Source: Thalassospira indica
GTDB taxonomy: Bacteria > Pseudomonadota > Alphaproteobacteria > Rhodospirillales > Thalassospiraceae
Direction of reading: 5' to 3'
Assembly (NCBI RefSeq): GCF_003403095.1
Contig: NZ_CP031555.1
Span: 3,908,001 to 3,972,000, forward strand
DNA length: 64,000 nucleotides
The notes below the pieces were generated by a model. The model did not search any database, was not told where the DNA came from, and was given only the letters and a program-made list of their open reading frames with translations. The position numbers and the translations under genes were made by a program. Below, piece by piece: positions 53,975 to 61,952 of this stretch (its first letter is position 1; each line of letters opens with the position of its first letter).

Positions 53975-54967
53975 ATGCCGACAATCAGAATCCTCATCGA
54001 AACCGACCTGCGCAAGGTCATTGATCTCGATATGGATGCCATCAACTGTGTCGAAGGCGCGTTCAAGGCGCTTGCGACACAGGATGTCCGCATGCCGCCG
54101 ATCCTGCGTCTGGATATTGACGAGTTTAATGGCGAGGTCGATGTCAAAACCGCCTATGTGCCGGGCATCGAAAGCTTTGCCATCAAAATCAGCCCGGGCT
54201 TCTTTGACAATCCCAAACTCGGCCTGCCATCGGTCAACGGATTGATGAACCTGTTTTCATCCAAAACCGGCCTGCTTGAGGCCGTCTTGCTTGATAACGG
54301 CTACCTGACCGATGTGCGCACCGCCGCCGCAGGTGGTGTGGCGGCCAAACATCTGGCCCGCGAAGACGCCAAACATGCCGCCATCTTTGGCGCCGGCGTG
54401 CAGGCCCAGTTGCAGCTGAAGGCACTCACACTGGTGCGCGATATCACCTCGGCGACGATCTGGGCACGCGACATCGCCAAGGCCGAGGCGTGCGCGAAAA
54501 AGGCATCGCTTGACCTGGGCATTCCGGTTACCGCGACGACCGATGGCAAGGACGCCGCAAGCACGGCGGATATCATCGTCACCACGACGCCTGCGCGCGA
54601 ACCGGTTCTGATGGCCGATTGGGTCAAGCCCGGAACGCATGTGACCGCGATGGGGTCCGATGCCGAACACAAAAACGAAATTGATCCTGCCCTGATCGGG
54701 CAGGCCGACCTTTATGTCAGCGACAGTCAGGCACAGACACGCATCCTTGGCGAACTGCATCACGCCATTGATGCCGGTGTGGTGTCCTCTGACGCGACAT
54801 TCCCCGAACTCGGCCAAATCATTGCCCAATCCTTGACCGGCAGGACAAGTGCGGGTCAGACTACCATCTGTGATTTGACCGGAACCGGTGTGCAAGACAC
54901 CGCTATCGCCACTCTCGCCCGTCACCGCTGTGATGCAGCCGGTACAGGGGTCGAGATTACTTCTTAA
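53975..54967 (+). CDS. eutC: EutC, ornithine cyclodeaminase/mu-crystallin family protein
   Basis: This 330-residue NAD(P)-binding protein of the ornithine cyclodeaminase/mu-crystallin family probably completes conversion of the EutB product towards ectoine. It shows the substrate-binding segment TAYVPGIESFAIKISPGFF, the DNGYLTDVRTAAAGGVAAKHL motif with the conserved Arg, and a Rossmann loop at AAIFGAGVQAQLQLKAL. HVTAMGSDAEHKNEIDPALI contains the catalytic-type Asp. It starts 6 nt after eutB. A 48-nt gap with a short GGGTC/GACCC palindrome separates it from doeA. Confidence 0.92.
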   Translation: MPTIRILIETDLRKVIDLDMDAINCVEGAFKALATQDVRMPPILRLDIDEFNGEVDVKTAYVPGIESFAIKISPGFFDNPKLGLPSVNGLMNLFSSKTGLLEAVLLDNGYLTDVRTAAAGGVAAKHLAREDAKHAAIFGAGVQAQLQLKALTLVRDITSATIWARDIAKAEACAKKASLDLGIPVTATTDGKDAASTADIIVTTTPAREPVLMADWVKPGTHVTAMGSDAEHKNEIDPALIGQADLYVSDSQAQTRILGELHHAIDAGVVSSDATFPELGQIIAQSLTGRTSAGQTTICDLTGTGVQDTAIATLARHRCDAAGTGVEITS

Positions 54968-55015
54968 CAACAAAGGGAAACAGGGTCTGGACCCACCTTT
55001 ATCTGGAGGCCTGCG

Positions 55016-56197
55016 ATGAGCCAGGTAGAATTGAATTTCACGCGTGAGGAATATGCCGAGCGCCTGGAGAAAACCAAAAAAGCCATGGTGGAAAAGGGGC
55101 TCGATCTTTTGATCGTGACCGATCCGTCGAATATGGCCTGGCTGACCGGCTATGACGGCTGGTCGTTCTATGTCCATCAATGCGTACTGGTTCCAATCGA
55201 AGACGACCCGATCTGGTTCGGGCGTTCGCAGGATGCCAACGGGGCAAAACGCACGGTCTATATGCCGCATGACCGCATCATTCCCTATGCGGATTACTAT
55301 GTGCAATCGACCACCCATCACCCGATGGACTACCTTGCCGAGGTGATTGAATATCGCGGCTGGGCATCGCGCCGTATCGGTGTGGAAATGGACAACTACT
55401 ATTTCTCCGCCAAGGCTTTCCTGCAACTCCAGACCCATCTGCCAAACGCCAAGTTTTCCGATGCCACGGCCCTTGTAAACTGGCAGCGCGCGGTCAAATC
55501 CGAGACCGAGATTTTCTATATGCGGCAAGCCGCCCGCATTGTTGAAAACATGCATGAACGCATTTTCGAAATCGTCGAACCGGGCATGAAAAAGAACGAA
55601 CTGGTTGCGGAAATCTTCCGTACCGGGATCGCCGGTGTTGACGGCATTGGTGGCGACTATCCGGCGATTGTGCCGCTTCTGCCATCGGGCCCGGATGCTG
55701 GTGCACCGCATCTGACCTGGGATGAAAAACCCGTTCCGGGCAATGCCGGCACCTTCTTTGAAATTGCCGGCTGTTACCGCCGCTATCATGCGCCGCTGTC
55801 GCGCACGATTTTCCTTGGCGAACCCGATCAACGTTTCCTTGATGCCGAAAGTGCCCTGATCGAAGGCCTTCAGGCCGGGCTTGAAGCCGCCAAACCGGGC
55901 AATGTCTGCGAAGATATCGCCATTGCCTTCTTTGGGGTCTTGCAGAAATTCGGCATCGAAAAAGACAGCCGCTGTGGCTATCCGATCGGGCTTTCCTATC
56001 CGCCGGACTGGGGCGAACGCACCATGAGCCTGCGCCCCGGTGACCGCACGGTTCTTGAACCGGGCATGACCTTCCACTTCATGCCGGGCCTATGGTTCGA
56101 TGACTGGGGGATCGAGATCACCGAAAGCATGATGATCACCGAAACCGGGTCGAAAACCCTGACCAGCTATCCACGACAGCTGTTTGTCAAAAACTGA
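55016..56197 (+). CDS. doeA: Ectoine hydrolase DoeA (EutD)
   Basis: DoeA opens the ectoine ring to N-alpha-acetyl-L-2,4-diaminobutyrate in the cytosol. The 393-residue protein has the creatinase/prolidase N domain followed by an M24 'pita-bread' domain. The recognisable signature MSQVELNFTREEYAERLEKT and the MAWLTGYDGWSFYVHQ segment are typical of DoeA. The usual M24 metal ligands are altered: the DxG-x-Asp-Arg pattern reads EIAGCYRRYHAPLSRT, consistent with reports that this family works through a covalent Glu intermediate. ATCTGGAGG precedes the ATG. A long hairpin separates it from doeB. Confidence 0.95.
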   Translation: MSQVELNFTREEYAERLEKTKKAMVEKGLDLLIVTDPSNMAWLTGYDGWSFYVHQCVLVPIEDDPIWFGRSQDANGAKRTVYMPHDRIIPYADYYVQSTTHHPMDYLAEVIEYRGWASRRIGVEMDNYYFSAKAFLQLQTHLPNAKFSDATALVNWQRAVKSETEIFYMRQAARIVENMHERIFEIVEPGMKKNELVAEIFRTGIAGVDGIGGDYPAIVPLLPSGPDAGAPHLTWDEKPVPGNAGTFFEIAGCYRRYHAPLSRTIFLGEPDQRFLDAESALIEGLQAGLEAAKPGNVCEDIAIAFFGVLQKFGIEKDSRCGYPIGLSYPPDWGERTMSLRPGDRTVLEPGMTFHFMPGLWFDDWGIEITESMMITETGSKTLTSYPRQLFVKN

Positions 56198-56213
56198 CCC
56201 TGAAAAACCGTTC

Positions 56214-56257
56214 CGCACGCCATGACCTCGCGACATTTGCGCGGGTCATGGTGTGCG
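56214..56257 (+). promoter_or_regulatory. Long intercistronic hairpin between doeA and doeB
   Basis: CGCACGCCATGACC plus CGCG (56214-56232, one bulged T) pairs with CGCG plus GGTCATGGTGTGCG (56240-56257), giving about 18 bp with one G-U pair and a 7-nt loop. No T-tract follows. It may tune relative expression of DoeA and DoeB or protect the 3' end of processed mRNA. Confidence 0.65.
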
Positions 56258-56318
56258 TTACCTGACGCCACAGCCTGACGACGACGGTCGCGAAGTCAGG
56301 CTTTTTAAGGATACGACC

Positions 56319-57317
56319 ATGACAAAACCATCGCCCATCAGCCCGACGATCCCGCTTGATCAGGATGGCATTCACCACGGCTTTTTAAAGCTTCCCTATT
56401 CGCGTGATGATTCCGCGTGGGGTGCCGTGATGATCCCGATCACCGTGGTCCGCAATGGCAATGGCCCCACCGCCCTTCTGACCGGCGGCAACCATGGCGA
56501 CGAATATGAAGGCCTGGTGTCCCTGTTTAAACTGGCAGAATCCCTGTCCGCAGGTGAAATCACCGGTCGTGTGATCATTCTGCCCGCCATGAACTATCCG
56601 GCATTTCGCAGTGCATCTCGGACATCCCCGATTGATGCGGGCAACATGAACCGTTCCTTCCCGGGCAAACCCGATGGCACGGTGACCCAAAAGATCGCCG
56701 ATTATATTTTCCGCTATCTCGTGCCCGAGGCCGATATCGTTCTTGATATCCATTCCGGCGGCAAGACGCTTGATTTCATCCCGTTCGCAGCCGCCCACGT
56801 CCTGCCCGACAAGGAACAGGAAGCACGCTGCGTTGCCGCCATGAAGGCATTCGGCGCGCCCTATTCGATGATGATGCTCGAACTTGATGCGGTTGGCATG
56901 TTTGACACCGTGGTCGAGGAAGCTGGCAAAACCTTTGTCACCACCGAACTGGGTGGCGGCGGTTCAACCACGGCCGAACGTGTCGCAATTGCCGATCGCG
57001 GTGTGCGCAACATCCTTATTCATGCCGGTATCCTCAAAGGTGAAATTGAACCCAGCCCGACCGGTACGACCATGCTTGATATGCCCGATGACCGTTGCTT
57101 TGTCGCATCCGAGGCATCCGGCCTGTATGAGCCGTGCGTTGATCTGGGCGACATGGTCAAGGAAGGCGATCTGATCGCGCGTATTTATGATGTTGAACGC
57201 ACAGGCACCCCGCCGCGCGAATATTATGCCCCGCGCGAAGGTATCGTTTCGTGCCGCCATTTCCAGGGCCTGATCAAAACGGGTGACTGTTTGATTGTGA
57301 TTGCCGAGGTGCTCTGA
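56319..57317 (+). CDS. doeB: N2-acetyl-L-2,4-diaminobutanoate deacetylase DoeB
   Basis: DoeB removes the acetyl group from N-alpha-acetyl-L-2,4-diaminobutyrate, giving L-2,4-diaminobutyrate and acetate. The 332-residue protein belongs to the zinc aminoacylase/succinylglutamate desuccinylase (AstE/AspA) family. Zinc ligands are visible in GGNHGDEYEG (His-x-x-Glu) and VLDIHSGG (His), and TTELGGGGSTTAE holds the catalytic Glu. The ATG at 56319 has AAGGA 8 nt upstream; frame extension to 56253 is rejected because it enters the hairpin region. doeX begins 2 nt after its stop. Confidence 0.95.
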   Translation: MTKPSPISPTIPLDQDGIHHGFLKLPYSRDDSAWGAVMIPITVVRNGNGPTALLTGGNHGDEYEGLVSLFKLAESLSAGEITGRVIILPAMNYPAFRSASRTSPIDAGNMNRSFPGKPDGTVTQKIADYIFRYLVPEADIVLDIHSGGKTLDFIPFAAAHVLPDKEQEARCVAAMKAFGAPYSMMMLELDAVGMFDTVVEEAGKTFVTTELGGGGSTTAERVAIADRGVRNILIHAGILKGEIEPSPTGTTMLDMPDDRCFVASEASGLYEPCVDLGDMVKEGDLIARIYDVERTGTPPREYYAPREGIVSCRHFQGLIKTGDCLIVIAEVL

Positions 57318-57319
57318 CC

Positions 57320-57811
57320 ATGGTCCGGCTTGATGAGCTCGATCTGAAAATCCTCAAAACCCTGCAACGCGAAGGGCGCATCACCAAGGTCAAACTGGCC
57401 GAGGCGGTGAACCTTTCGCCAAGCCCGTGCTGGGAACGGCTCAAACGCCTCGAAGACCTTGGCGTTATTTCGGGGTATCACGCCCATATCAATCTGGAAA
57501 AGCTGGTCAAACCGACACTGGTCCTGACCGAAGTCACCCTGCGTCATCACCAGCATGACGACTTCCAGATTTTCGAACGCGCCGTGCAAGACATCCCCGA
57601 AATCGTCGAATGCTATGCGCTTGGCGGCGGGGTGGATTACATGCTCAAGGTGCTGTGTCATGACGTTGATGCCTATCAACGTCTGATCGACCGGCTTTTG
57701 GTGTCCAATATCGGGATCGATCGCTATTTCACCTATATCGTCACCAAAAAGGTCAAAACCACCGCAATCACCCCGATTGAAAATCTGGTAGAGCCCCCCG
57801 AACGCAAATAA
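57320..57811 (+). CDS. doeX: Lrp/AsnC family regulator DoeX
   Basis: This 163-residue regulator has an N-terminal AsnC winged helix (LDLKILKTLQREGRITKVKL, LSPSPCWERLKRLEDLGVI) and a C-terminal RAM ligand-sensing domain (EVTLRHHQHDDFQIFERAV, CYALGGGVDYMLKVLC). It is the last gene of the ueh-eut-doe unit, only 2 nt after doeB, as seen for DoeX in other ectoine degraders. It probably senses an amino-acid-like intermediate and fine-tunes the locus alongside EnuR. No binding site is assigned. Confidence 0.93.
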   Translation: MVRLDELDLKILKTLQREGRITKVKLAEAVNLSPSPCWERLKRLEDLGVISGYHAHINLEKLVKPTLVLTEVTLRHHQHDDFQIFERAVQDIPEIVECYALGGGVDYMLKVLCHDVDAYQRLIDRLLVSNIGIDRYFTYIVTKKVKTTAITPIENLVEPPERK

Positions 57812-57823
57812 AACCGGACCAGT

Positions 57824-57845
57824 GGGCAGGATCATTTTCCTGCCC
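57824..57845 (+). terminator. Weak hairpin after doeX
   Basis: GGGCAGGA (57824-57831) pairs with TCCTGCCC (57838-57845) around a 6-nt loop, 12 nt after the doeX stop. No T-tract follows, so termination here is only probable. Confidence 0.5.
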
Positions 57846-58017
57846 CGTCTGCATCCGCACCCCCCAAAAAACGGTATGATTGTTCATATTAACAATTAAC
57901 GTTTAAGGCGAATTCGCGGCTAATTGCAGACCAGTTCGCCGCAATTACCGATAAAATCGCCGTAAATTTGCCCGCACGCCTGCGTAACCTTTCTGTCAAA
58001 ATACACGGAGGTTATGC

Positions 58018-59424
58018 GTGCCTGATACTCGTCAATACGAAGAGTCCAACACCACCAATACCGGTGATCGCCTGTTTCTCACAGCTTCTGTGATCGGAAT
58101 TGCCGCGATCAGCTTTGGGCTTGGCGCGTTTGTGGTACTGGCGGAAGTCCCGCCGTACCAGTCTCTGAAAAATGCCTGGCGTGCCGGAACAGCACTTTGG
58201 GAACAACGTACCAAATATACCGATGTCGAACGGCTTGATTTCTGGTCACCGGCGCGCACCGATCAAACCGGTGTCACCATCCACGACCAGGACAAGGCAC
58301 AGAATGGCCTGACACTGTATTCATCGGGCGACGGTCCCCATGCGGTTCTGATCGATATGGATGGCAACATCGTCCATGAATGGCGGATGCCGTTCAGTGC
58401 CATTCACGATGAAACATCGCCGATCCCCAATCCGCAAAAAGATGAATTCATGCATTGGCATACGGCCAAGATGGCGCCGGATGGCAATCTGATTGTCCAG
58501 TATACCGCGGCGGGCGATACGCCTTATGGCTATGGCATGGCCAAGATTGATCGCAATTCAAAACCGATCTGGAAATATCTTGGCACCGCGCATCATGATT
58601 TTTCCATCGCCGATGATGGCCGTGTCTATGCGCTGACACAGGAATTCCGGTTCAACACCTATCCCAATCGCAAACAACTCAGGCCGCCGCGCCTTGATGA
58701 TTTTGCCGTGATCCTGTCGCCCGATGGCAAGGAGATCAAACGCGTCTCGATCCTTGATGCGCTGATCAATTCCAACTATGCCAACATGGTTGATTTTGCC
58801 CCCTATTTCGCCAACGAGGACATCCTTCATACCAACACGATCCAGTTGATCGACGATAAAACCGCCGCCAACTTTGCCTATGGCAAGGCGGGTGACGTCG
58901 TTCTGTCCTTCCGCGATCTTGGCATCATTGCCGTGCTCGACATGGATGCGGAAAAAATCACCTGGGCCACCCGTGGGCCGTGGTTGGGCCAACATGACCC
59001 GGATGTTCTGCCCAATGGCGAAATCCTGTTGTTCGATAACCAGGGACAGTTTGCTGATCCCGATGCCGGGTTCTCGCGCATTCTGCAAATCGATCCACGG
59101 ACAAATGCCATCACCTGGCAATACAAGGGCAACGCCGATCAGAAGTTTGACAGCAACATTCGTGCTGATCAGCAACGTCTGGCCAATGGCAATACATTGA
59201 TTACGGAATCAAGTGGCGGCCGTCTGCTGGAAGTCACCGACAGCGGCGAAATCGTTTGGGAATTCCACAACCCGATCCGCCGCGATGATCCGGACAACCC
59301 CGGCAAGAAACTCGTCCCCGTCGTCTCACAGGCCGAACGCATCAGCGATGCGCGTGCCGACCTGTTTCGCTCTACCGCCCCCGCCTCAAATACAGGCACC
59401 TCCAACGCAGGAGAAGCACAATGA
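58018..59424 (+). CDS. Arylsulfotransferase-like membrane-anchored protein (Arylsulfotran_2/ASST family)
   Basis: This 468-residue protein has an N-terminal membrane anchor (about 19-43) followed by a periplasmic beta-propeller of PQQ-like repeats, for example GPHAVLIDMDGNIVHEWRMP, HWHTAKMAPDGNLIVQY and QHDPDVLPNGEILLFDNQG. These blade motifs and the Asp/His-rich turns (HHDFSI, QHDPDVLPNG) match the arylsulfotransferase group, which moves sulfate between phenolic donors and acceptors without PAPS. The start is GTG at 58018 with GGAGG 6 nt upstream; an out-of-frame ATG at 58014 makes a 3-codon overlap. It begins a coupled operon that ends in a PAPS-type sulfotransferase. Confidence 0.82.
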   Translation: MPDTRQYEESNTTNTGDRLFLTASVIGIAAISFGLGAFVVLAEVPPYQSLKNAWRAGTALWEQRTKYTDVERLDFWSPARTDQTGVTIHDQDKAQNGLTLYSSGDGPHAVLIDMDGNIVHEWRMPFSAIHDETSPIPNPQKDEFMHWHTAKMAPDGNLIVQYTAAGDTPYGYGMAKIDRNSKPIWKYLGTAHHDFSIADDGRVYALTQEFRFNTYPNRKQLRPPRLDDFAVILSPDGKEIKRVSILDALINSNYANMVDFAPYFANEDILHTNTIQLIDDKTAANFAYGKAGDVVLSFRDLGIIAVLDMDAEKITWATRGPWLGQHDPDVLPNGEILLFDNQGQFADPDAGFSRILQIDPRTNAITWQYKGNADQKFDSNIRADQQRLANGNTLITESSGGRLLEVTDSGEIVWEFHNPIRRDDPDNPGKKLVPVVSQAERISDARADLFRSTAPASNTGTSNAGEAQ

Positions 59425-59726
59425 AACCGCAAATGAACAGCTCGATAATGCCGGCATCTAAAGCCAACAAATCCCAGACATTTCTGACCATTGGCACTGT
59501 AACGCTTGCGGGCGCGATGATGCTGATTGCCTTTCCCGCCCACGCCTATGTCGGGCCAGGTGCTGGTCTTAGCCTGCTTTCCGCCTTGTGGGCGGTTTTG
59601 GCGGCAATCGTCGTTGCGGTCGGTTTTGTTTTGATGTGGCCGCTTCGCAAGATGATGCGCAAACGCAAGGCCAACCGTGCAGCTAAGCCTGCGACCGCCA
59701 ACGCATCAGAACATCAAAATTCCTGA
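59421..59726 (+). CDS. Small GPGAG-motif membrane protein
   Basis: This 101-residue protein overlaps the ASST-like gene by ATGA, so translation is coupled. It has a hydrophobic segment (about 21-42, TIGTVTLAGAMMLIAFPAHA), a conserved-looking turn YVGPGAGLSLL and a second helix (about 50-72), then a Lys/Arg-rich tail (RKMMRKRKANRA). The YVGPGAG motif occurs in small proteins near sulfatase or phosphatase loci, but I know no function. It may be a membrane partner of its neighbours. Confidence 0.75.
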   Translation: MKPQMNSSIMPASKANKSQTFLTIGTVTLAGAMMLIAFPAHAYVGPGAGLSLLSALWAVLAAIVVAVGFVLMWPLRKMMRKRKANRAAKPATANASEHQNS

Positions 59727-59763
59727 TTGGGCAGGCAGATGAATTCAAACCGGACTTTTTGCC

Positions 59764-60519
59764 ATGGGACTATTTGCCATGGGATTGTTTGATTGGCCCG
59801 CCCCGGCATTTGCCGCCCTTGATGACCTGATGGCCACGGCCATTGGTCCATTTGGCCGGGTGCTGATCTGGGCGTTGATCTGTGCTGGCGTTTCCATGGT
59901 TTTATATCGCCTGATCTCGCCGCAAACCCGCATCAAGCAGGTAAAGGCGGAAGTCAAAGCTGCCCAGCGCGCCATGTCCGATGACGACGGCGAGGATTTC
60001 GGGCAGGGCATGCAACTCGCCAAGGCGCAGCTTGCCAAATCCTTCAAACTGGTCGGCTTTGTCATTGGCCCCGCGGTTGTGGCATCCCTTCCCGCCCTTG
60101 CCCTGATTGTCTGGCTGGACGGGCAATACGGATATAGCTGCCCGCCGCCCGGCGAACCGGTTCAGATCGACGTAGAACCCAAGGATACCGAGATCGAACA
60201 GATCGGCGGCAATCCTGATGCGGTCACTGGTGCCTGCCCGATTGTCCAGATCCCCGGACATATCGAAGGACACAGCCATATCGTCGAGGCAGCAGCCCCC
60301 ATTCCGGTCATGCATCATAAAGTCTGGTGGAACAGCCTGATCGGCAATCCGGCGGGTTATTTGCCCGATGACACCCCGGTCACACAGCTTCGCTTTGCCT
60401 TGCAAAGTCAGGAAATCCTCTCTGCTGGTCCGGACTGGGCCCGCGGGTGGGAGCTGACATTCTTCGTAAGCCTGTTGCTGGGGTCACTTGCCATCAAGCA
60501 AGGGTTTCGGATCGAATGA
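59764..60519 (+). CDS. Predicted EMC3/DUF106-like membrane protein (Oxa1 superfamily resemblance)
   Basis: This 251-residue membrane protein has TM1 (about 30-50), a basic amphipathic coiled-coil hairpin (TRIKQVKAEVKAAQRAMSDD, then MQLAKAQLAKSFKLV), TM2 (about 93-118), a periplasmic loop with two cysteines and His residues, and TM3 near the C-terminus. TM, helical hairpin, TM is the core plan of the EMC3/TMCO1/YidC group and of archaeal DUF106. This is a resemblance by architecture, not a proven homology. Start at 59764 or 59779 cannot be resolved. It overlaps the next gene by ATGA, so it belongs to the sulfation operon. Confidence 0.6.
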   Translation: MGLFAMGLFDWPAPAFAALDDLMATAIGPFGRVLIWALICAGVSMVLYRLISPQTRIKQVKAEVKAAQRAMSDDDGEDFGQGMQLAKAQLAKSFKLVGFVIGPAVVASLPALALIVWLDGQYGYSCPPPGEPVQIDVEPKDTEIEQIGGNPDAVTGACPIVQIPGHIEGHSHIVEAAAPIPVMHHKVWWNSLIGNPAGYLPDDTPVTQLRFALQSQEILSAGPDWARGWELTFFVSLLLGSLAIKQGFRIE

Positions 60520-61655
60520 CCAATGCGACCGCGAAACAGGCATCAAACAATACTGCGTTTCATGTCTCTGGCTGGGATCACTGGCTAAGCGGGCTGGTAT
60601 CGCGCCACCCGCAACAGTGGATCCGGCTGGGCAATTTCGAAACCAGACTGGCCGCCGACGCCATTGAAGATATCAAGATCGAAAAGCCGATTTTTGTTGC
60701 CGGCCTCGCCCGATCGGGCAGCACCATTTTGCTCGAAACACTGGCCGGTCACGCGGATGCGGCAACCCACCGCTATCGCGATTACCCGCCTGTTTTCACG
60801 CCCTGGCTGTGGAACCGCTTTGTCGATCTGGCGCCGGGCAAGAAAAATGTTGCGGTCGAACGCACCCATGCAGACGGCATCAATGTCACCCCCGAAAGTC
60901 CCGAAGCCTTCGAGGAAATGATCTGGATGGCCTTCTTTAACAATCTGCATGAAATCGGCAAAAGCAACGTTCTCGATGGCCATATAAGCAACCCGGGTTT
61001 TGAACAGTTTTACCGCGATCACATTCGCAAACTGATCCATGTTCGGGGCGGCCAACGCTATGTGTCCAAGGCCAACTATCTGGTCACGCGGATGGAATAT
61101 CTGCTGTCGATTTTCCCCGATGCCCGGTTTGTTTTACCGGTGCGCGATCCGGTCTGGCACATCGCATCCCTGATCAAGCAACATAAACTGTTCTGCGCGG
61201 GCGAAGCCGACAACCCACGCGCCATTGCCCATATGCAGCGCGTCGGGCATTACGAATTCGGGCTGGACCGCCGCCCGATCAATACCGGCGATCTGCACGA
61301 AACCTTCGCGATCATGAAGCTCTGGACCAATGGCGATGAGATTGAAGGCTGGGCGCGCTACTGGTCCAACCTGCATCATTATCTGGCCGACCGGATGATC
61401 GTGAACAAGGATCTGGCAAAGGCAACACTGGTCGTGCGCTACGAAGATCTGGTCGCCGATCCGGCCAAACAACTCGCATCCCTGTTTGACCATGTCGAAC
61501 TGGATGATGCCGGGCCCCTGATTGATCGTGTCGCGCCGACCATTCATGCGCCAGACTATTACCGGCCGAAATTCGATGAGGGTGAAATTGCCCTGATCCG
61601 CGATATCACAAAGATCGCCGCCAAACGCTTTGGCTATGACGCGGTATCTGTCTGA
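60516..61655 (+). CDS. PAPS-dependent sulfotransferase family protein
   Basis: This 379-residue protein has the sulfotransferase fold. The 5'-phosphosulfate-binding loop reads GLARSGSTILLETL, and the 3'-phosphate motif FVLPVRDPVWHIASL includes the conserved Arg-Asp-Pro. The VRYEDLVADP strand and the C-terminal HAPDYYRPKFD match the family. PAPS-dependent sulfation of a lipid, glycan or secreted product is likely; the acceptor is unknown. Translation is coupled to the preceding gene by ATGA; an in-frame start at 60447 overlaps that gene and is rejected. A shared terminator follows. Confidence 0.88.
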   Translation: MTNATAKQASNNTAFHVSGWDHWLSGLVSRHPQQWIRLGNFETRLAADAIEDIKIEKPIFVAGLARSGSTILLETLAGHADAATHRYRDYPPVFTPWLWNRFVDLAPGKKNVAVERTHADGINVTPESPEAFEEMIWMAFFNNLHEIGKSNVLDGHISNPGFEQFYRDHIRKLIHVRGGQRYVSKANYLVTRMEYLLSIFPDARFVLPVRDPVWHIASLIKQHKLFCAGEADNPRAIAHMQRVGHYEFGLDRRPINTGDLHETFAIMKLWTNGDEIEGWARYWSNLHHYLADRMIVNKDLAKATLVVRYEDLVADPAKQLASLFDHVELDDAGPLIDRVAPTIHAPDYYRPKFDEGEIALIRDITKIAAKRFGYDAVSV

Positions 61656-61689
61656 TACCGCCTGACCGGGCCTTCTTAAACGTCACCAA

Positions 61690-61728
61690 ATAAAAAAGCG
61701 GGACAGGATCATCATCATCCTGTCCCGC
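61690..61728. terminator. Bidirectional terminator between sulfotransferase and small membrane gene
   Basis: A perfect 12-bp stem pairs GCGGGACAGGAT (61698-61709) with ATCCTGTCCCGC (61717-61728). The minus strand runs into TTTTTTATTT, and the plus strand into a weaker AAGTTTGCTT. Confidence 0.88.
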
Positions 61729-61766
61729 AAGTTTGCTTGCATCTTCAGGGATTACTCCCCGTCAGA

Positions 61767-61952
61767 TCAGTGTTTGTCTTCCTTGTGGCCCATGGCGACA
61801 TGCCACATATCCCACCCGGCAAGCCCAACCGTCAGCGCTACGATCAACGCAAGGTCAAAGCGGGTGACATAGCCGACAAGAATGCCGACAAATCCGACAA
61901 GCACAGCAAAGGACAGAAGTGCCATGGCACGGTTCAAAAGACTGTTTTCCAT
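61767..61952 (-). CDS. Small two-span membrane protein coupled to the amidase gene
   Basis: This 61-residue hydrophobic protein has two helices (about 8-30 and 33-50) and a His/Lys-rich tail (HVAMGHKEDKH). Its ATG shares one base with the amidase stop (TAATG), so the two are translationally coupled. I do not recognise it. It lies after an amidase and a TRAP permease gene on the same strand and may be an accessory subunit. Confidence 0.65.
   Translation of the reverse strand: MENSLLNRAMALLSFAVLVGFVGILVGYVTRFDLALIVALTVGLAGWDMWHVAMGHKEDKH

Noticed and set aside
54257..56077. A 606-codon open frame on the minus strand opposite eutC and doeA
   Set aside because: It mirrors two well-supported genes, has no family features or ribosome site, and its composition is what an antisense frame of GC-rich coding DNA gives.
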